From the NCBI GenBank assembly GCA_039821125.1, contig JBCBOR010000010.1:1-64000 (forward strand): a stretch of DNA of 64,000 nt, in the 5' to 3' direction. The stretch comes from Thermohalobaculum sp039821125. Its GTDB lineage: Bacteria; Pseudomonadota; Alphaproteobacteria; Rhodobacterales; Rhodobacteraceae. Position 1 is the stretch's first letter, and the number at the start of each line of letters is the position of its first letter. Made by a program: the position numbers and the translations under genes. This document shows positions 1 through 7,657 of this stretch, piece after piece. Below the pieces are notes generated by a model that was given only the letters and a program-made list of their open reading frames with translations, was not told the DNA's origin and searched no databases.

Positions 1-70
<70 letters not shown>

Positions 71-130
71 TGGTGGTTCGCGGGGGGCGGGGGTGGGGCC
101 TTCGCGCGGGAGCCGTGCCCGGCGCAGCCG
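71..130 (+). repeat. GC-rich dispersed repeat, copy 1
   Basis: Positions 71-100 match 26683-26712 with only two differences in 30 bases. The similarity continues through CGCGCGGGAGC and GCGCAGCC, which match the inverted flank of the second copy near 26595-26627. It lies just 3' of the SHMT-like gene, which ends at 168 on the minus strand. It is therefore a dispersed intergenic element present at least twice in this window. It has no plausible coding content, and its function is unknown. Confidence 0.6.
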
Positions 131-167
131 GGTGCGGTGAGGGTGCAACGCTCTGCGATGATATCGG

Positions 168-1487
168 TCAGGTCCGAATGAAGCTAAGACCTTTGAAACG
201 CGCGCGGAAGGCCGTGATTTCGGCGGCAACGTCTTCCGGGGTGCCACGAAGTGCGCGGGCGATAAGGTGCGCGAGTTCCGGCATGTCGCCCGAGGTCATG
301 CCACGGCGCACGATCTCGGGTGTTCCGATACGCAGCCCGTTCATGTCGCCATCGACCGGCTCACCCGGCAGTCCGATGCCGCACGCTAGAAGGTTCGCCC
401 GTCGGAGGCGTTTCGACGCCGCCTGCCCGCCGCCAAACCGGTTGGCCCAGACAGCGAACTGATGAGACCGGGTTGCGATTTCTTCCGCCACGAAGACCGG
501 CACCTGCTCGAGGACCAGACTGGCCGCAAGCGCTCTGGCCGAGACCATCATCTCCCGCGCATAAGCCTGTCCGTGCTCACGCCAATCGAGCAGCGTCAGC
601 GCCAGTGCGGCGGATTTCGCGGCGTCGAAATTCGCTGTCAGGCCGGGAAAAGCGATGACATCCAGTCGTTGCGCCAACTCGGGGTCATTGGTCACGATCA
701 ACCCGCCCGCAGGACCGCCAAGAGATTTATAGGTGGACATGGTCATCAGGTGCGCGCCCTGCGTCAGTGGGTTCTCCCAGGTGCCCCCGGCGATCATTCC
801 GCAGAGATGGGCGGCATCAAAGAGCAGTTTGGCGCCGACCTCGTCTGCAATCTCGCGCACTTTCGCCACCGGATGGGCCGCTAGGTTGAGACTGCCGCCG
901 AGCGAGATCAGGGCCGGCTGCACCTCGCGCGCCAGTTCTGCAAGCGCGTCGGTATCGACCGTGTACTGGCGCGGATGGATCGGAGCCGGGATGATCTCAA
1001 GGCCATAAAGCCCTGCGGCCCCCGCGGTGTGATGGGTCACATGACCGCCGATCTCGGCGGGCGGCACGATCACCCGGTCTCCCGGCTTGCAGCACGTCAT
1101 GAAGGCGTAGAGATTGGCCATCGCGCCCGAGGCGACGCGGATCTCGGCAAAGCGGGCCTTGAAGATCTCGCAGGCGAGCGCTGCAGCAATCACCTCGATC
1201 TGCTCGATCGCTTCCAGACCCATCTCGTACTTGTCACCCGGATAGCCGAGCGATGGGCGCGAGCCGATCCCCGAGGCCAAAAGCGCCTCCGCCGCAGGGT
1301 TCATGATGTTGGTGGCGGGATTCAGATTGATGCAGTCCACATCGTGGATCTGCGCGTTCTCGGCAACCAGATCTCCGATGCGTGCTGCCACAACGGTGCT
1401 GGGCGCTGCGGCCTCCGCCGCGATGCCCTGCACATAGGTCTCGCAGTCCTCGGGCACCCAATCGCGTCGTTCAGGCTTGGTTATCAT
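168..1487 (-). CDS. Serine hydroxymethyltransferase-family PLP enzyme (divergent paralogue)
   Basis: A 439-aa fold-type I PLP enzyme of the SHMT family (GlyA-like), expected to interconvert beta-hydroxy amino acids and glycine in the cytosol. Visible motifs are NLNPATNIMNP near residue 56, the FDAAH PLP-ring motif at about 223-227 and the Schiff-base lysine at about 254 in STYKSLGGPAGG. Housekeeping GlyA normally has THKTLRGPRGG there, so the His and Arg positions differ, which suggests a different substrate such as an alpha-methyl or other beta-hydroxy amino acid. The start at 1487 is preceded by AGGAG at good spacing; an upstream in-frame ATG at 1502 is less likely. It is divergent from the LysR gene, its likely regulator. 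The family call is firm, the substrate unknown. Confidence 0.85.
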   Translation of the reverse strand: MITKPERRDWVPEDCETYVQGIAAEAAAPSTVVAARIGDLVAENAQIHDVDCINLNPATNIMNPAAEALLASGIGSRPSLGYPGDKYEMGLEAIEQIEVIAAALACEIFKARFAEIRVASGAMANLYAFMTCCKPGDRVIVPPAEIGGHVTHHTAGAAGLYGLEIIPAPIHPRQYTVDTDALAELAREVQPALISLGGSLNLAAHPVAKVREIADEVGAKLLFDAAHLCGMIAGGTWENPLTQGAHLMTMSTYKSLGGPAGGLIVTNDPELAQRLDVIAFPGLTANFDAAKSAALALTLLDWREHGQAYAREMMVSARALAASLVLEQVPVFVAEEIATRSHQFAVWANRFGGGQAASKRLRRANLLACGIGLPGEPVDGDMNGLRIGTPEIVRRGMTSGDMPELAHLIARALRGTPEDVAAEITAFRARFKGLSFIRT

Positions 1488-1523
1488 CGTCTCCTGCTCC
1501 ATGTGCGGAAATTTGGATCCCAT

Positions 1524-1537
1524 GCTTGCACGCAAGC
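1524..1537. promoter_or_regulatory. Inverted repeat between SHMT-like gene and LysR gene
   Basis: GCTTGC-AC-GCAAGC is a perfect 6-2-6 dyad in the 101-bp gap between two divergent genes, overlapped by a second TTGCA-N7-TGCAA dyad at 1526-1542. LysR-type regulators bind interrupted dyads in exactly this kind of divergent promoter. This is an inferred operator. Confidence 0.4.
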
Positions 1538-1588
1538 TGCAAATCAGTTTACGCACGCCAAAGAATCAGAAAATCTAGGTCAGAGAAA

Positions 1589-2467
1589 ATGTCGCTGACA
1601 CCTCCCCGACCGAGATTGCCGCCCCTGAACGCATTGCGAGCGACAGAGGCTGCTGCCCGGCACGCCAGCTTTCTGCGAGCCGCCGAGGAGCTGTCGGTCA
1701 CGCCCGGCGCTGTCGCGCAGCAGGTCAGAAAGCTCGAGGACTGGGCCGGGCAGGCGCTGTTTGTGCGCCATGCGCAGGGCATCAGCGTGACCCCGCTTGC
1801 GGCCCAATTGCTGCCGGAACTGACCGCAGGGTTCGAGCGGCTCGGCAACGTCGCCCGGACGCTCCGCCAGACCGGAACCAAGGTGCCGGTTCGGATCGCG
1901 ACCTTGCCTGCTGTTGCGCAACTCTGGCTCGGCCCACGCCTCACCGATCTTCAGATGCGTCTTCCCGAGATCGAGTTTTCCGTGCACGCGCTCGACACAA
2001 AGCCAGAACTGACGCATGGCGACTTCGATCTGACGCTCTATCCCGAGCGGACAGACGGCACGTCTATCCCGATTGCCGAGAACACTCTGACGCCGGTTGC
2101 GGCACCGATCTGGGCCGATCGGCTTCTTGAGCCTGACGACTTGAGCGAGGCCGCTCTGATCCATGACGTGTCCTGGGCCGAGGACTGGCAGCACTGGCTG
2201 GCAGAGCATGACCTGGGCGCCATCGATCACAGACGCGGCCCGACCTACTCACTTTACAGCCTCGCTGTCGAGCGGTGTATCGCCGGGGACGGCGTCCTGA
2301 TCGGTCACACCGCTCTGCTCACGGATCCACTGAAGGACGGCCGCCTCGTGGCCCCGTTCCCCGACCGCGCGCTCACGGGCGATCCGATCACCTTGACCAC
2401 ACCTGCCGCCGAGCGCACGCCAGCGCCGTTGATGGATGTGATCAGGTCGCTGATCTCGGCGGAGTGA
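1589..2467 (+). CDS. LysR family transcriptional regulator (GcvA-like)
   Basis: A 292-aa LysR-type regulator. The N-terminal winged helix-turn-helix spans about residues 10-65, with LNALRATEAAARHASFLRAAEEL followed by VTPGAVAQQVRKLE, the usual LTTR recognition helix. It is followed by an effector-binding domain from about residue 93. The style (PPLNALRAFEAAARH-like opening) is that of the GcvA/AmpR subgroup. It is transcribed divergently from the SHMT-like gene across 101 bp with a dyad in between, so it probably controls that gene and itself, plausibly in response to an amino acid. The ATG at 1589 is the first that gives a normal N terminus; a longer in-frame extension has no family resemblance. 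Confidence 0.9.
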   Translation: MSLTPPRPRLPPLNALRATEAAARHASFLRAAEELSVTPGAVAQQVRKLEDWAGQALFVRHAQGISVTPLAAQLLPELTAGFERLGNVARTLRQTGTKVPVRIATLPAVAQLWLGPRLTDLQMRLPEIEFSVHALDTKPELTHGDFDLTLYPERTDGTSIPIAENTLTPVAAPIWADRLLEPDDLSEAALIHDVSWAEDWQHWLAEHDLGAIDHRRGPTYSLYSLAVERCIAGDGVLIGHTALLTDPLKDGRLVAPFPDRALTGDPITLTTPAAERTPAPLMDVIRSLISAE

Positions 2468-2479
2468 CCGACCGTCGGT

Positions 2480-2701
2480 TCACCCCTTGCGCTTGCCTTT
2501 GCGCGACGGCGAGCCGCCACTGCCTCCGGCAGCACGCTGCGCAGCGGCGCGCAACTCGTCGGCAATTTCCTCGGCTTCCTCCGGTTCGAAATCCATCGGG
2601 ATCTCGAATCCCTCACCGGTCACGTAGATCCGCACCCGACCTTCACTGGTCGGCCCGATCTGCAGGCTCGCCTCGATATCGCTTTCCCGGTCAATGCTCA
2701 T
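2480..2701 (-). CDS. Small conserved acidic protein, 73 aa
   Basis: A 73-aa cytosolic protein with an acidic centre (DFEPEEAEEIADELRAAAQ) and a basic Gly/Ser/Lys tail. It resembles short uncharacterised proteins of Rhodobacteraceae (possibly DUF6324, from memory only). GGAGG lies 7 nt before the ATG at 2701, which supports real translation. It is convergent with the LysR gene with 12 bp between stops. No enzymatic motif or membrane segment is visible, and the function is unknown. Confidence 0.7.
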   Translation of the reverse strand: MSIDRESDIEASLQIGPTSEGRVRIYVTGEGFEIPMDFEPEEAEEIADELRAAAQRAAGGSGGSPSRKGKRKG

Positions 2702-2804
2702 CGGACGCCTCCCATCACTGCGCCCGCGTTACACAATGCGTCCCGCGCTTTCCAGTGCAGAGCGCTTGAAATCGCGTCCGCGGCCTTGTATCTCAGCGCA
2801 ACGT

Positions 2805-2881
2805 GCCGCCTTAGCTCAGTTGGTTAGAGCGCTGGATTGTGGATCCAGAGGTCCCCCGTTCGAGCCGGGGAGGCGGTACCA
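2805..2881 (+). tRNA. tRNA-His (GTG anticodon), CCA encoded, no G-1
   Basis: A complete cloverleaf: acceptor GCCGCCT/AGGCGGT (with G1-U72), D arm GCTC...GAGC, anticodon stem CTGGA/TCCAG with loop TTGTGGA (anticodon GTG at 2839-2841), T arm CCCCG-TTCGAGC-CGGGG, discriminator A73 and encoded CCA. Position -1 is T, so the G-1 that is nearly universal in tRNA-His is not encoded. Loss of G-1 with A73 is an established feature of an alphaproteobacterial clade and supports the taxonomic assignment. Confidence 0.95.
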
Positions 2882-3394
2882 TCTCCAACAAGTCGTGTCG
2901 GTTGACCAGTCAAGTCAGCACGTGGACGCGGGGCTATGGATGCCTTTGTCTTCTGATCGCAGCGGCGCGCGCTTGTCCAAAGTCGCAGACCCCTATTCAC
3001 AATTGAATAGTCTCTCGGCCCGCTCAATCCTGGCGCGTGTCGAGGCCACGCCGGATGGCACAGGGCCAGCGTGATTGCGGGTTGTTCACAGAACCGCCTT
3101 TATCAGTCCATGTCGCGGTCGCTTTTCCTTCGGATTGTCCCGCCCGTGGAAAGAGCGGGAGTACGGGGTTCACCATGTGGCAGTCTTTTTTTCTGGTAGG
3201 TGCATTTGCTCTGGGCATGCTGTCGGGCGTCTTCGCCTAGCCACATCTCAGAAGTTTGCGTTAGCGGCCGCGGGCATGCGGATGTCCGCCGCCGCAGCGT
3301 TTTCGGGGCAGGGCTGTGCCGGGTCCGCCCTTGACGCTGCATCCGGGATGACGATCGTGGGGGACGACTCCTCTCTGTCCCGCAAGGAATGAAC
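2882..3394. other. Intergenic region after tRNA-His
   Basis: About 510 bp between the tRNA and the DUF2059 gene. The only possible gene I see is the 21-codon hydrophobic frame at 3175-3240. I find no convincing terminator, tRNA or protein homology elsewhere. Confidence 0.5.
3175..3240 (+). CDS. Possible 21-aa single-span membrane peptide
   Basis: An ATG at 3175 opens a 21-codon frame, MWQSFFLVGAFALGMLSGVF plus a final Ala, that would form one short transmembrane helix. A purine-rich GGGAG lies upstream but is spaced rather far from the ATG. Small single-helix proteins of this kind exist in proteobacteria, but nothing here proves translation. The annotation is speculative. Confidence 0.25.
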   Translation: MWQSFFLVGAFALGMLSGVFA

Positions 3395-3856
3395 ATGATC
3401 CGCATCCTCTTTCTGACCAGCCTGTTGCTGTGTGGTGGGCCCGCGTTTGCCCAGGACGACGCCGCTGCACGGTTTGAAGCGGCCGAGCGCTACATCGCCA
3501 GCCCGTCGCAGCAGGACATGATCACGGCAATGTTCTCGCCCGAGGCTGTGCTTGGCCAGATGCAGGCGGGCGGTGGCGGCATGACGCCCGAGCAGTTGCA
3601 GGTCGCCAGCAAGATCGTGACCGAGGAGATCGGCAAGGTGCGCCCGTTGATCGAGAACGCACTGATCAAGGCAGTGGCCGAGACGTTTTCGCTGGACCAG
3701 ATCGAAGCGGTGGATGCGTTCTATCGCACGCCGGAAGGGGCTGCGGTGTTGCGCAAGACGCAGCCCATGATGGGCAATTTCTGGAACCGGGTCGGCCCGG
3801 TGCTGCGCCAGTCGCAGCGCAACACAAACGAACGTCTGAAACGGGAATTGCAGTAG
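3395..3856 (+). CDS. Secreted DUF2059 domain protein
   Basis: A 153-aa protein with a Sec signal peptide (IRILFLTSLLLCGGPAFA, cleaved before QDD) followed by a helical DUF2059-type domain. The C-terminal part holds the family pattern FSLDQIEAVDAFYRTPEGAAVLRKTQPMM-like, with TPEGAAVL. It is predicted periplasmic and its function is unknown. AAGGA at 3384-3388 is 6 nt before the ATG at 3395; an ATG at 3389 overlaps that Shine-Dalgarno and is therefore a poor start. It is convergent with plsC, with 38 bp between them. Confidence 0.8.
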   Translation: MIRILFLTSLLLCGGPAFAQDDAAARFEAAERYIASPSQQDMITAMFSPEAVLGQMQAGGGGMTPEQLQVASKIVTEEIGKVRPLIENALIKAVAETFSLDQIEAVDAFYRTPEGAAVLRKTQPMMGNFWNRVGPVLRQSQRNTNERLKRELQ

Positions 3857-3894
3857 GACGCTCAACTGCGGCGCCAGAGCGCTTTGCGGCGCCG

Positions 3895-4716
3895 CTATTT
3901 CCCGTTTGCCGCGTCCCGCGAGACAGGCTCGTCCGCATTGTTCAGGCCCAGCCTGTGCCGCCGCTCTGCCGCTTCCAGCATCTCGCCCGACGCATGTTCG
4001 CGCAACAGCGTCATCGAGCCGTTCTCGATCCGCTCTTCGATCGCGGCCATGAACGCCTCCATCGTCAGGCCCGGCGGGATTGGCTCGAGATACTGTACCG
4101 CGCCGGTCACGCCGATGTTCTTGCGCCAGCAGCGTTGTGGCCAGATCACGCCCAGCGAGACTGCGGCGGGCACGGCCTCGACGCCCATGCCCTTGTACAT
4201 GTGATAGACGCCGCGCTTGTAGCGCTCGCGCGCGCCAAGCTTCATCAATTCGCCCTCGGGATAGATCACCATCGACCGGCCCTGTTCCGCCATGCGTTTG
4301 CCGCCGGCGATGGCCTGTTCGGTCCTGCCCTGCGGCCCGCTGTCAACGGCGATCAGCACCACGTCGAGGGTCTTCAGGATCTTTCCGAAGAAGGGCAGCT
4401 TGGTCAGTTCCTCCATCGCCACTGCGCTGATGTCGAAGAAGACATGGGCCAGCATGACGATGTCGAGTTCGGACTGGTGCTTCGAGACGATAAGCTGCGG
4501 CCGGGTCGGGTCGAGATGCTCCTGCCCGCGCACCTCGATCCGCGCGAGCAAGAGGATGCGCACCATCCAGACGACGACCCAGCCCCAGAACTTCAGCCAG
4601 TACCAGACGATATGACGCCCGCCGAGCAGGCACAGCAGCCAAGCGACGAGGGCCACAAAAAACGTGAACGCGTAGAACAGGATGTTGAAGATGGTCGACA
4701 GCACCCAGGCGAGCAT
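3895..4716 (-). CDS. plsC: 1-acyl-sn-glycerol-3-phosphate acyltransferase
   Basis: A 273-aa PlsC/LPLAT family acyltransferase that transfers an acyl chain to lysophosphatidic acid to make phosphatidic acid at the inner membrane. One or two N-terminal hydrophobic segments (about residues 3-50) are followed by the catalytic HX4D motif HQSELD and the substrate-binding YPEGEL motif. The start at 4716 sits one base after the ribF stop codon (stop at 4718), so the pair is translationally coupled. An upstream in-frame extension lies wholly within ribF and is rejected. Confidence 0.92.
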   Translation of the reverse strand: MLAWVLSTIFNILFYAFTFFVALVAWLLCLLGGRHIVWYWLKFWGWVVVWMVRILLLARIEVRGQEHLDPTRPQLIVSKHQSELDIVMLAHVFFDISAVAMEELTKLPFFGKILKTLDVVLIAVDSGPQGRTEQAIAGGKRMAEQGRSMVIYPEGELMKLGARERYKRGVYHMYKGMGVEAVPAAVSLGVIWPQRCWRKNIGVTGAVQYLEPIPPGLTMEAFMAAIEERIENGSMTLLREHASGEMLEAAERRHRLGLNNADEPVSRDAANGK

Positions 4717-4717
4717 C

Positions 4718-5692
4718 TCACGCCTCTCCCGTCGCCGTGGCACCAGGCGCCGCGCCCGACCGCGCCAGTGTCGCGCGTGCCGCCTGGCTGTCACGGTTCA
4801 TCTGCGCGACCAGAGCATCGACGCTGTCGAACTTCTCCTCACCGCGCAGCCAGTCGACCAGCCCGACCGAGATCTCAGCGCCGTAGAGATCGCCTGAGAA
4901 ATCGAAGAGATGCACCTCGAAGTTCGGCGCATTGACGCCGAAGGTCGGACGCTCGCCGATACTGGCGACCCCGGCATGGCGACCGGCATGCGGGCCATCC
5001 AGAACGGTGACCCAGGTCGCATAGATCCCATAGCGCGGGATGATCTGCTCCCCGAACGCGAGATTGGCGGTGGGATAGCCCAACTCGCGCCCGCGTTGGT
5101 CGCCAAGGATCACCGGTCCAGAGACGGTATGCCAGAACCCCATCTGATCGGCGGCTTCGGCGCAGCGTCCCTCGCGGATCAGAACGCGCAGCGCGGTCGA
5201 GGCATAGTCGCCGCTCTCGTCGCCCACCAGGTCGTGGATCGTGACGCCGAAGCCCAGTTCCGTGCCCATGGTCCGCAGCAGCACGGCATCTCCGGCCCGG
5301 CCTTTGCCGAAGCGAAAATCCGCGCCGACAACAAGGTGGGATATGCCGAGCCCACCGACGAGCACCTCTCGCACAAACGCATCGGGCGACATCGAGGACA
5401 GCGCCGCGTCGAACCCGACTTCATAGACCCGCTCGACCCCGAGCGATTCCAACCGCCGCGCCCGTTCGGCGGCGGTTGTCAGACGAAAAGGCGGCGCGTC
5501 GGGCTGGAAGAAGCGGCGCGGATGGGGCTCGAACGTGATCACACCAAGCGGCGTCTCGGGGCCGCTCCGAGCGGCAGCGGCATCGCTGATCAGAACCTGA
5601 TGGCCCTTGTGCACACCATCGAAATTGCCGATGGCAGCCGAAGCCCCGCGATCCGAAGGCCCAAGCCCCCGATAGTCCTGGAGTATCCGCAT
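4718..5692 (-). CDS. ribF: Bifunctional riboflavin kinase / FAD synthetase
   Basis: A 324-aa RibF, making FMN from riboflavin and then FAD. The N-terminal nucleotidyltransferase domain shows IGNFDGVHKGHQ (HxGH-like) near residue 22. The C-terminal flavokinase domain starts near residue 180 and contains RGRELGYPTANL, YGIYATWV and the catalytic FEVHLFDFSGDLYG block. The length fits the family. GAGG lies just upstream of the ATG at 5692. It is the first gene of a ribF-plsC pair, with a 43-bp gap from the upstream MaoC gene, so the three may be cotranscribed. Confidence 0.95.
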   Translation of the reverse strand: MRILQDYRGLGPSDRGASAAIGNFDGVHKGHQVLISDAAAARSGPETPLGVITFEPHPRRFFQPDAPPFRLTTAAERARRLESLGVERVYEVGFDAALSSMSPDAFVREVLVGGLGISHLVVGADFRFGKGRAGDAVLLRTMGTELGFGVTIHDLVGDESGDYASTALRVLIREGRCAEAADQMGFWHTVSGPVILGDQRGRELGYPTANLAFGEQIIPRYGIYATWVTVLDGPHAGRHAGVASIGERPTFGVNAPNFEVHLFDFSGDLYGAEISVGLVDWLRGEEKFDSVDALVAQMNRDSQAARATLARSGAAPGATATGEA

Positions 5693-5735
5693 CCCGCCTC
5701 ACGCACTCACGCCGGGCGCGGGCAGGCCCTCCCGG

Positions 5736-6185
5736 TCAGTCGAATTTCTTCGAGGGAGCCATAACCAGAGCCTCCCCTTTGAGCACCAGTGTATCGCCCA
5801 CGCGGCAAGCGCAATCAAGGGTCACGCGGCGCCGGCCATATTCGATGTCCTTGACCGTAACCTCGGCACGAACGGTCTCGCCAGGGCGCACCGGTGCGAG
5901 GAACTTCAGCGACTGACCCATATAGATCGTGCCATGGCCCGGCAGTTGCTCGCCGATGACGGCCGAAATCAATGCTGCCGTCAGCATGCCATGGGCGATG
6001 CGTCCGCCGAAGATCGTCTCCTGCGCATAGCCCTCATCCATGTGGACGGGGTTATGGTCGGTGGAGATTTCGGCGAACGACTGGATGTCGAAATCCGTGA
6101 TCTCTTTCTCGACAAACCGGCTCATGCCGATCTCGAGATCTTCGATACAGATCGAGCCACGCTCGATGATCAGGTTGTCCAACAT
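5736..6185 (-). CDS. MaoC family dehydratase
   Basis: A 149-aa single hot-dog-fold protein with the MaoC/R-hydratase motif (AEISTDHNPVHMDEGYA followed by IFGGRIAHGML), in which Asp and His are the catalytic pair for hydrating enoyl thioesters. It probably acts on (R)-3-hydroxyacyl-CoA in the cytosol. The start at 6185 has GGGA upstream; an ATG at 6194 would add three residues. It lies upstream of ribF on the same strand, with a 19-nt palindrome at 6255-6273 in its likely promoter. The natural substrate cannot be told from the sequence. Confidence 0.88.
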   Translation of the reverse strand: MLDNLIIERGSICIEDLEIGMSRFVEKEITDFDIQSFAEISTDHNPVHMDEGYAQETIFGGRIAHGMLTAALISAVIGEQLPGHGTIYMGQSLKFLAPVRPGETVRAEVTVKDIEYGRRRVTLDCACRVGDTLVLKGEALVMAPSKKFD

Positions 6186-6254
6186 GCGTCCCATGCCCCG
6201 TTCTGCTCAGAGTGCCATGATGCGGTGCACAGCAGATAGCCTAAAGGAGATGAC

Positions 6255-6273
6255 TGCGCAATTAAATTGCGCA
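6255..6273. promoter_or_regulatory. Perfect 9-1-9 palindrome upstream of MaoC gene
   Basis: TGCGCAATT-A-AATTGCGCA lies 70-88 bp upstream of the MaoC start in an unusually AT-rich patch. It is not followed by a T tract on the strand of the upstream HAD gene. It therefore looks more like a regulator operator than a terminator. The cognate regulator is unknown. Confidence 0.4.
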
Positions 6274-6335
6274 ATTTTATTTCATTATTCCGGCTCTGAG
6301 GGACGCTTTCGGTCTTTGGCTGTGTCTTGTCTGCA

Positions 6336-7199
6336 CTACCGGAGGCGCCCGATCGCATAGTGCGGTGCGAGAGCGTGCGCCGCGAGATAGTCGGGTAGCA
6401 GATCGGGGTCCGGGGTCTCCGGGTCCGGGCCAAGCTCGCCCGAACTGAGGCCTCCCGTCACGAACAGCGTGTCCAATCCTGCCGCGAGGCCGCCCGGGAC
6501 GTCGGTCTTGATCCCGTCCCCGATGGCAAGGATTCGCGACTTGTCGGCGGGTTTGCCGGTTTGCTCGGCGATGACCTCGTAGCAGCGCTCGTAGATCGGG
6601 CTGTGCGGTTTGCCGAACCACGTCACCGGTCCGCCCGCATCGGCGTAGGCCTGTGCGATGGCACCTGCGCACCAGAGACGCTCGTTCCCGCGGTCGACCT
6701 GAATGTCCGGGTTGGCGCAGAGCACAGGCAGCGCGCGGGCGCGCCACTCGGCGATCTCACCGCGATAGTCATCGGGGGTTTCCACCGAATCGTCGCGAAG
6801 CCCGGTGATCAGGATTGCCTGTGCCTGCTCGAACGGCGCCGAGCGTATGCCGAGATCCTCGAGCATGTGCAGATCGCGCCCCGGCCCGACATAGTGGATC
6901 TTCGTGCCGAAACTGCCCGAGCGGATCGCCGCCCGGCATGCCCCCCCTGAGGAGACGATGGCATCATAGCTGTCCCGCGGCCCGCCGATCTTATCGAGAA
7001 AGCTCTGCACGCTCGCCGCCGGACGGGGGGCGTTTGTCAGCAATACCACAAGCCCGCCCTGGGCGCGGAAGGCCCGGCACGCTTCGACCGCGGCAGCGTA
7101 TGGCGTCAGGCCGTCATGATAGCACCCCCAGAGATCGCAGAGGATGGCGTCATATCGGTCGGAGATTTCGGCCAGCGAGCCGATCGTTTGGCAGGTCAT
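6336..7199 (-). CDS. HAD superfamily IIA hydrolase (TIGR01459-like)
   Basis: A 287-aa HAD phosphatase of the NagD-like IIA subfamily. Motif I is CDLWGCYHDG, where the second Asp of DxD is replaced by Trp, as is usual for the TIGR01459 group. LLTNAPRP is motif II, a Lys in WFGKPHSPIYE is motif III and GDGIKTDVPGG is motif IV. It is probably a cytosolic small-molecule phosphatase of unknown substrate. The ATG at 7199 is the natural start. It may be followed by the MaoC gene after 141 bp, but the palindromic region between them suggests a separate promoter. Confidence 0.88.
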   Translation of the reverse strand: MTCQTIGSLAEISDRYDAILCDLWGCYHDGLTPYAAAVEACRAFRAQGGLVVLLTNAPRPAASVQSFLDKIGGPRDSYDAIVSSGGACRAAIRSGSFGTKIHYVGPGRDLHMLEDLGIRSAPFEQAQAILITGLRDDSVETPDDYRGEIAEWRARALPVLCANPDIQVDRGNERLWCAGAIAQAYADAGGPVTWFGKPHSPIYERCYEVIAEQTGKPADKSRILAIGDGIKTDVPGGLAAGLDTLFVTGGLSSGELGPDPETPDPDLLPDYLAAHALAPHYAIGRLR

Positions 7200-7379
7200 G
7201 GAAAGGCGTCACCGTATCCTTGAACAGATTGGCGCCGCGTACCCGGGTAGACCGGGATCGGTCAACAGACTTGTCATGTTGCATTGCCGCATGGGCAGGC
7301 TCGCAAGCCGGACCGAAGACCATCCCGGCACTTCGCTAAATGCAAATTTTCAACTCAAATGTAACGAATCTCACAGTGC

Positions 7380-7573
7380 CAAGGCCGCGTTAAGCGTATG
7401 TCTATCCCTGTCGGGAGGAGGCGTAAGCCGACTGACACGGCGGCGCAGCGAATTTACCGTCGGCAGATTGAGCCACATGCGGGTTGTGCTGCCAGATAGA
7501 GACAGACCTAGAGACAGGAATATTGCATGACTTTCATGACGTAACGCGGCTCCGATCCGGGGCCGCGTTTTTC
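7380..7573 (+). ncRNA. Candidate small RNA or leader mRNA ending in a terminator
   Basis: No plus-strand gene precedes the strong rho-independent terminator at 7544-7573, so some transcript must start inside the gap. The segment contains paired stretches, a GGGAGGAGG sequence, and a 17-codon frame (7480-7530) beginning MRVVLPDRDRPRDRN. It could be a trans-acting sRNA or a very small mRNA. The 5' end given here is a guess. Confidence 0.35.
7544..7573 (+). terminator. Intrinsic terminator, plus strand
   Basis: The stem ACGCGGCTCC pairs with GGGGCCGCGT (10 bp including a G-T pair) around loop GATCC, followed by TTTTC. The 5' side has no A tract, so it is not a terminator for the minus strand. 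Confidence 0.8.
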
Positions 7574-7657
7574 ATTGTCTGACCTCACAGTGTCCCCGTG
7601 GTCATTGGTGCATGTCGACCGGGCCGTCCGCGCCGATCCTGCCCTGTCTGCGCAAGG

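Larger units (their letters stand above)
7200..7657. other. Intergenic region holding a plus-strand transcript candidate
   Basis: This 458-bp gap lies between two minus-strand genes, yet carries an intrinsic terminator that works only on the plus strand (7544-7573). Upstream of it are a GGGAGGAGG-containing stretch (about 7411-7420) and a 17-codon frame, 7480-7530. See the separate entries for the RNA candidate and the terminator. Confidence 0.5.
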
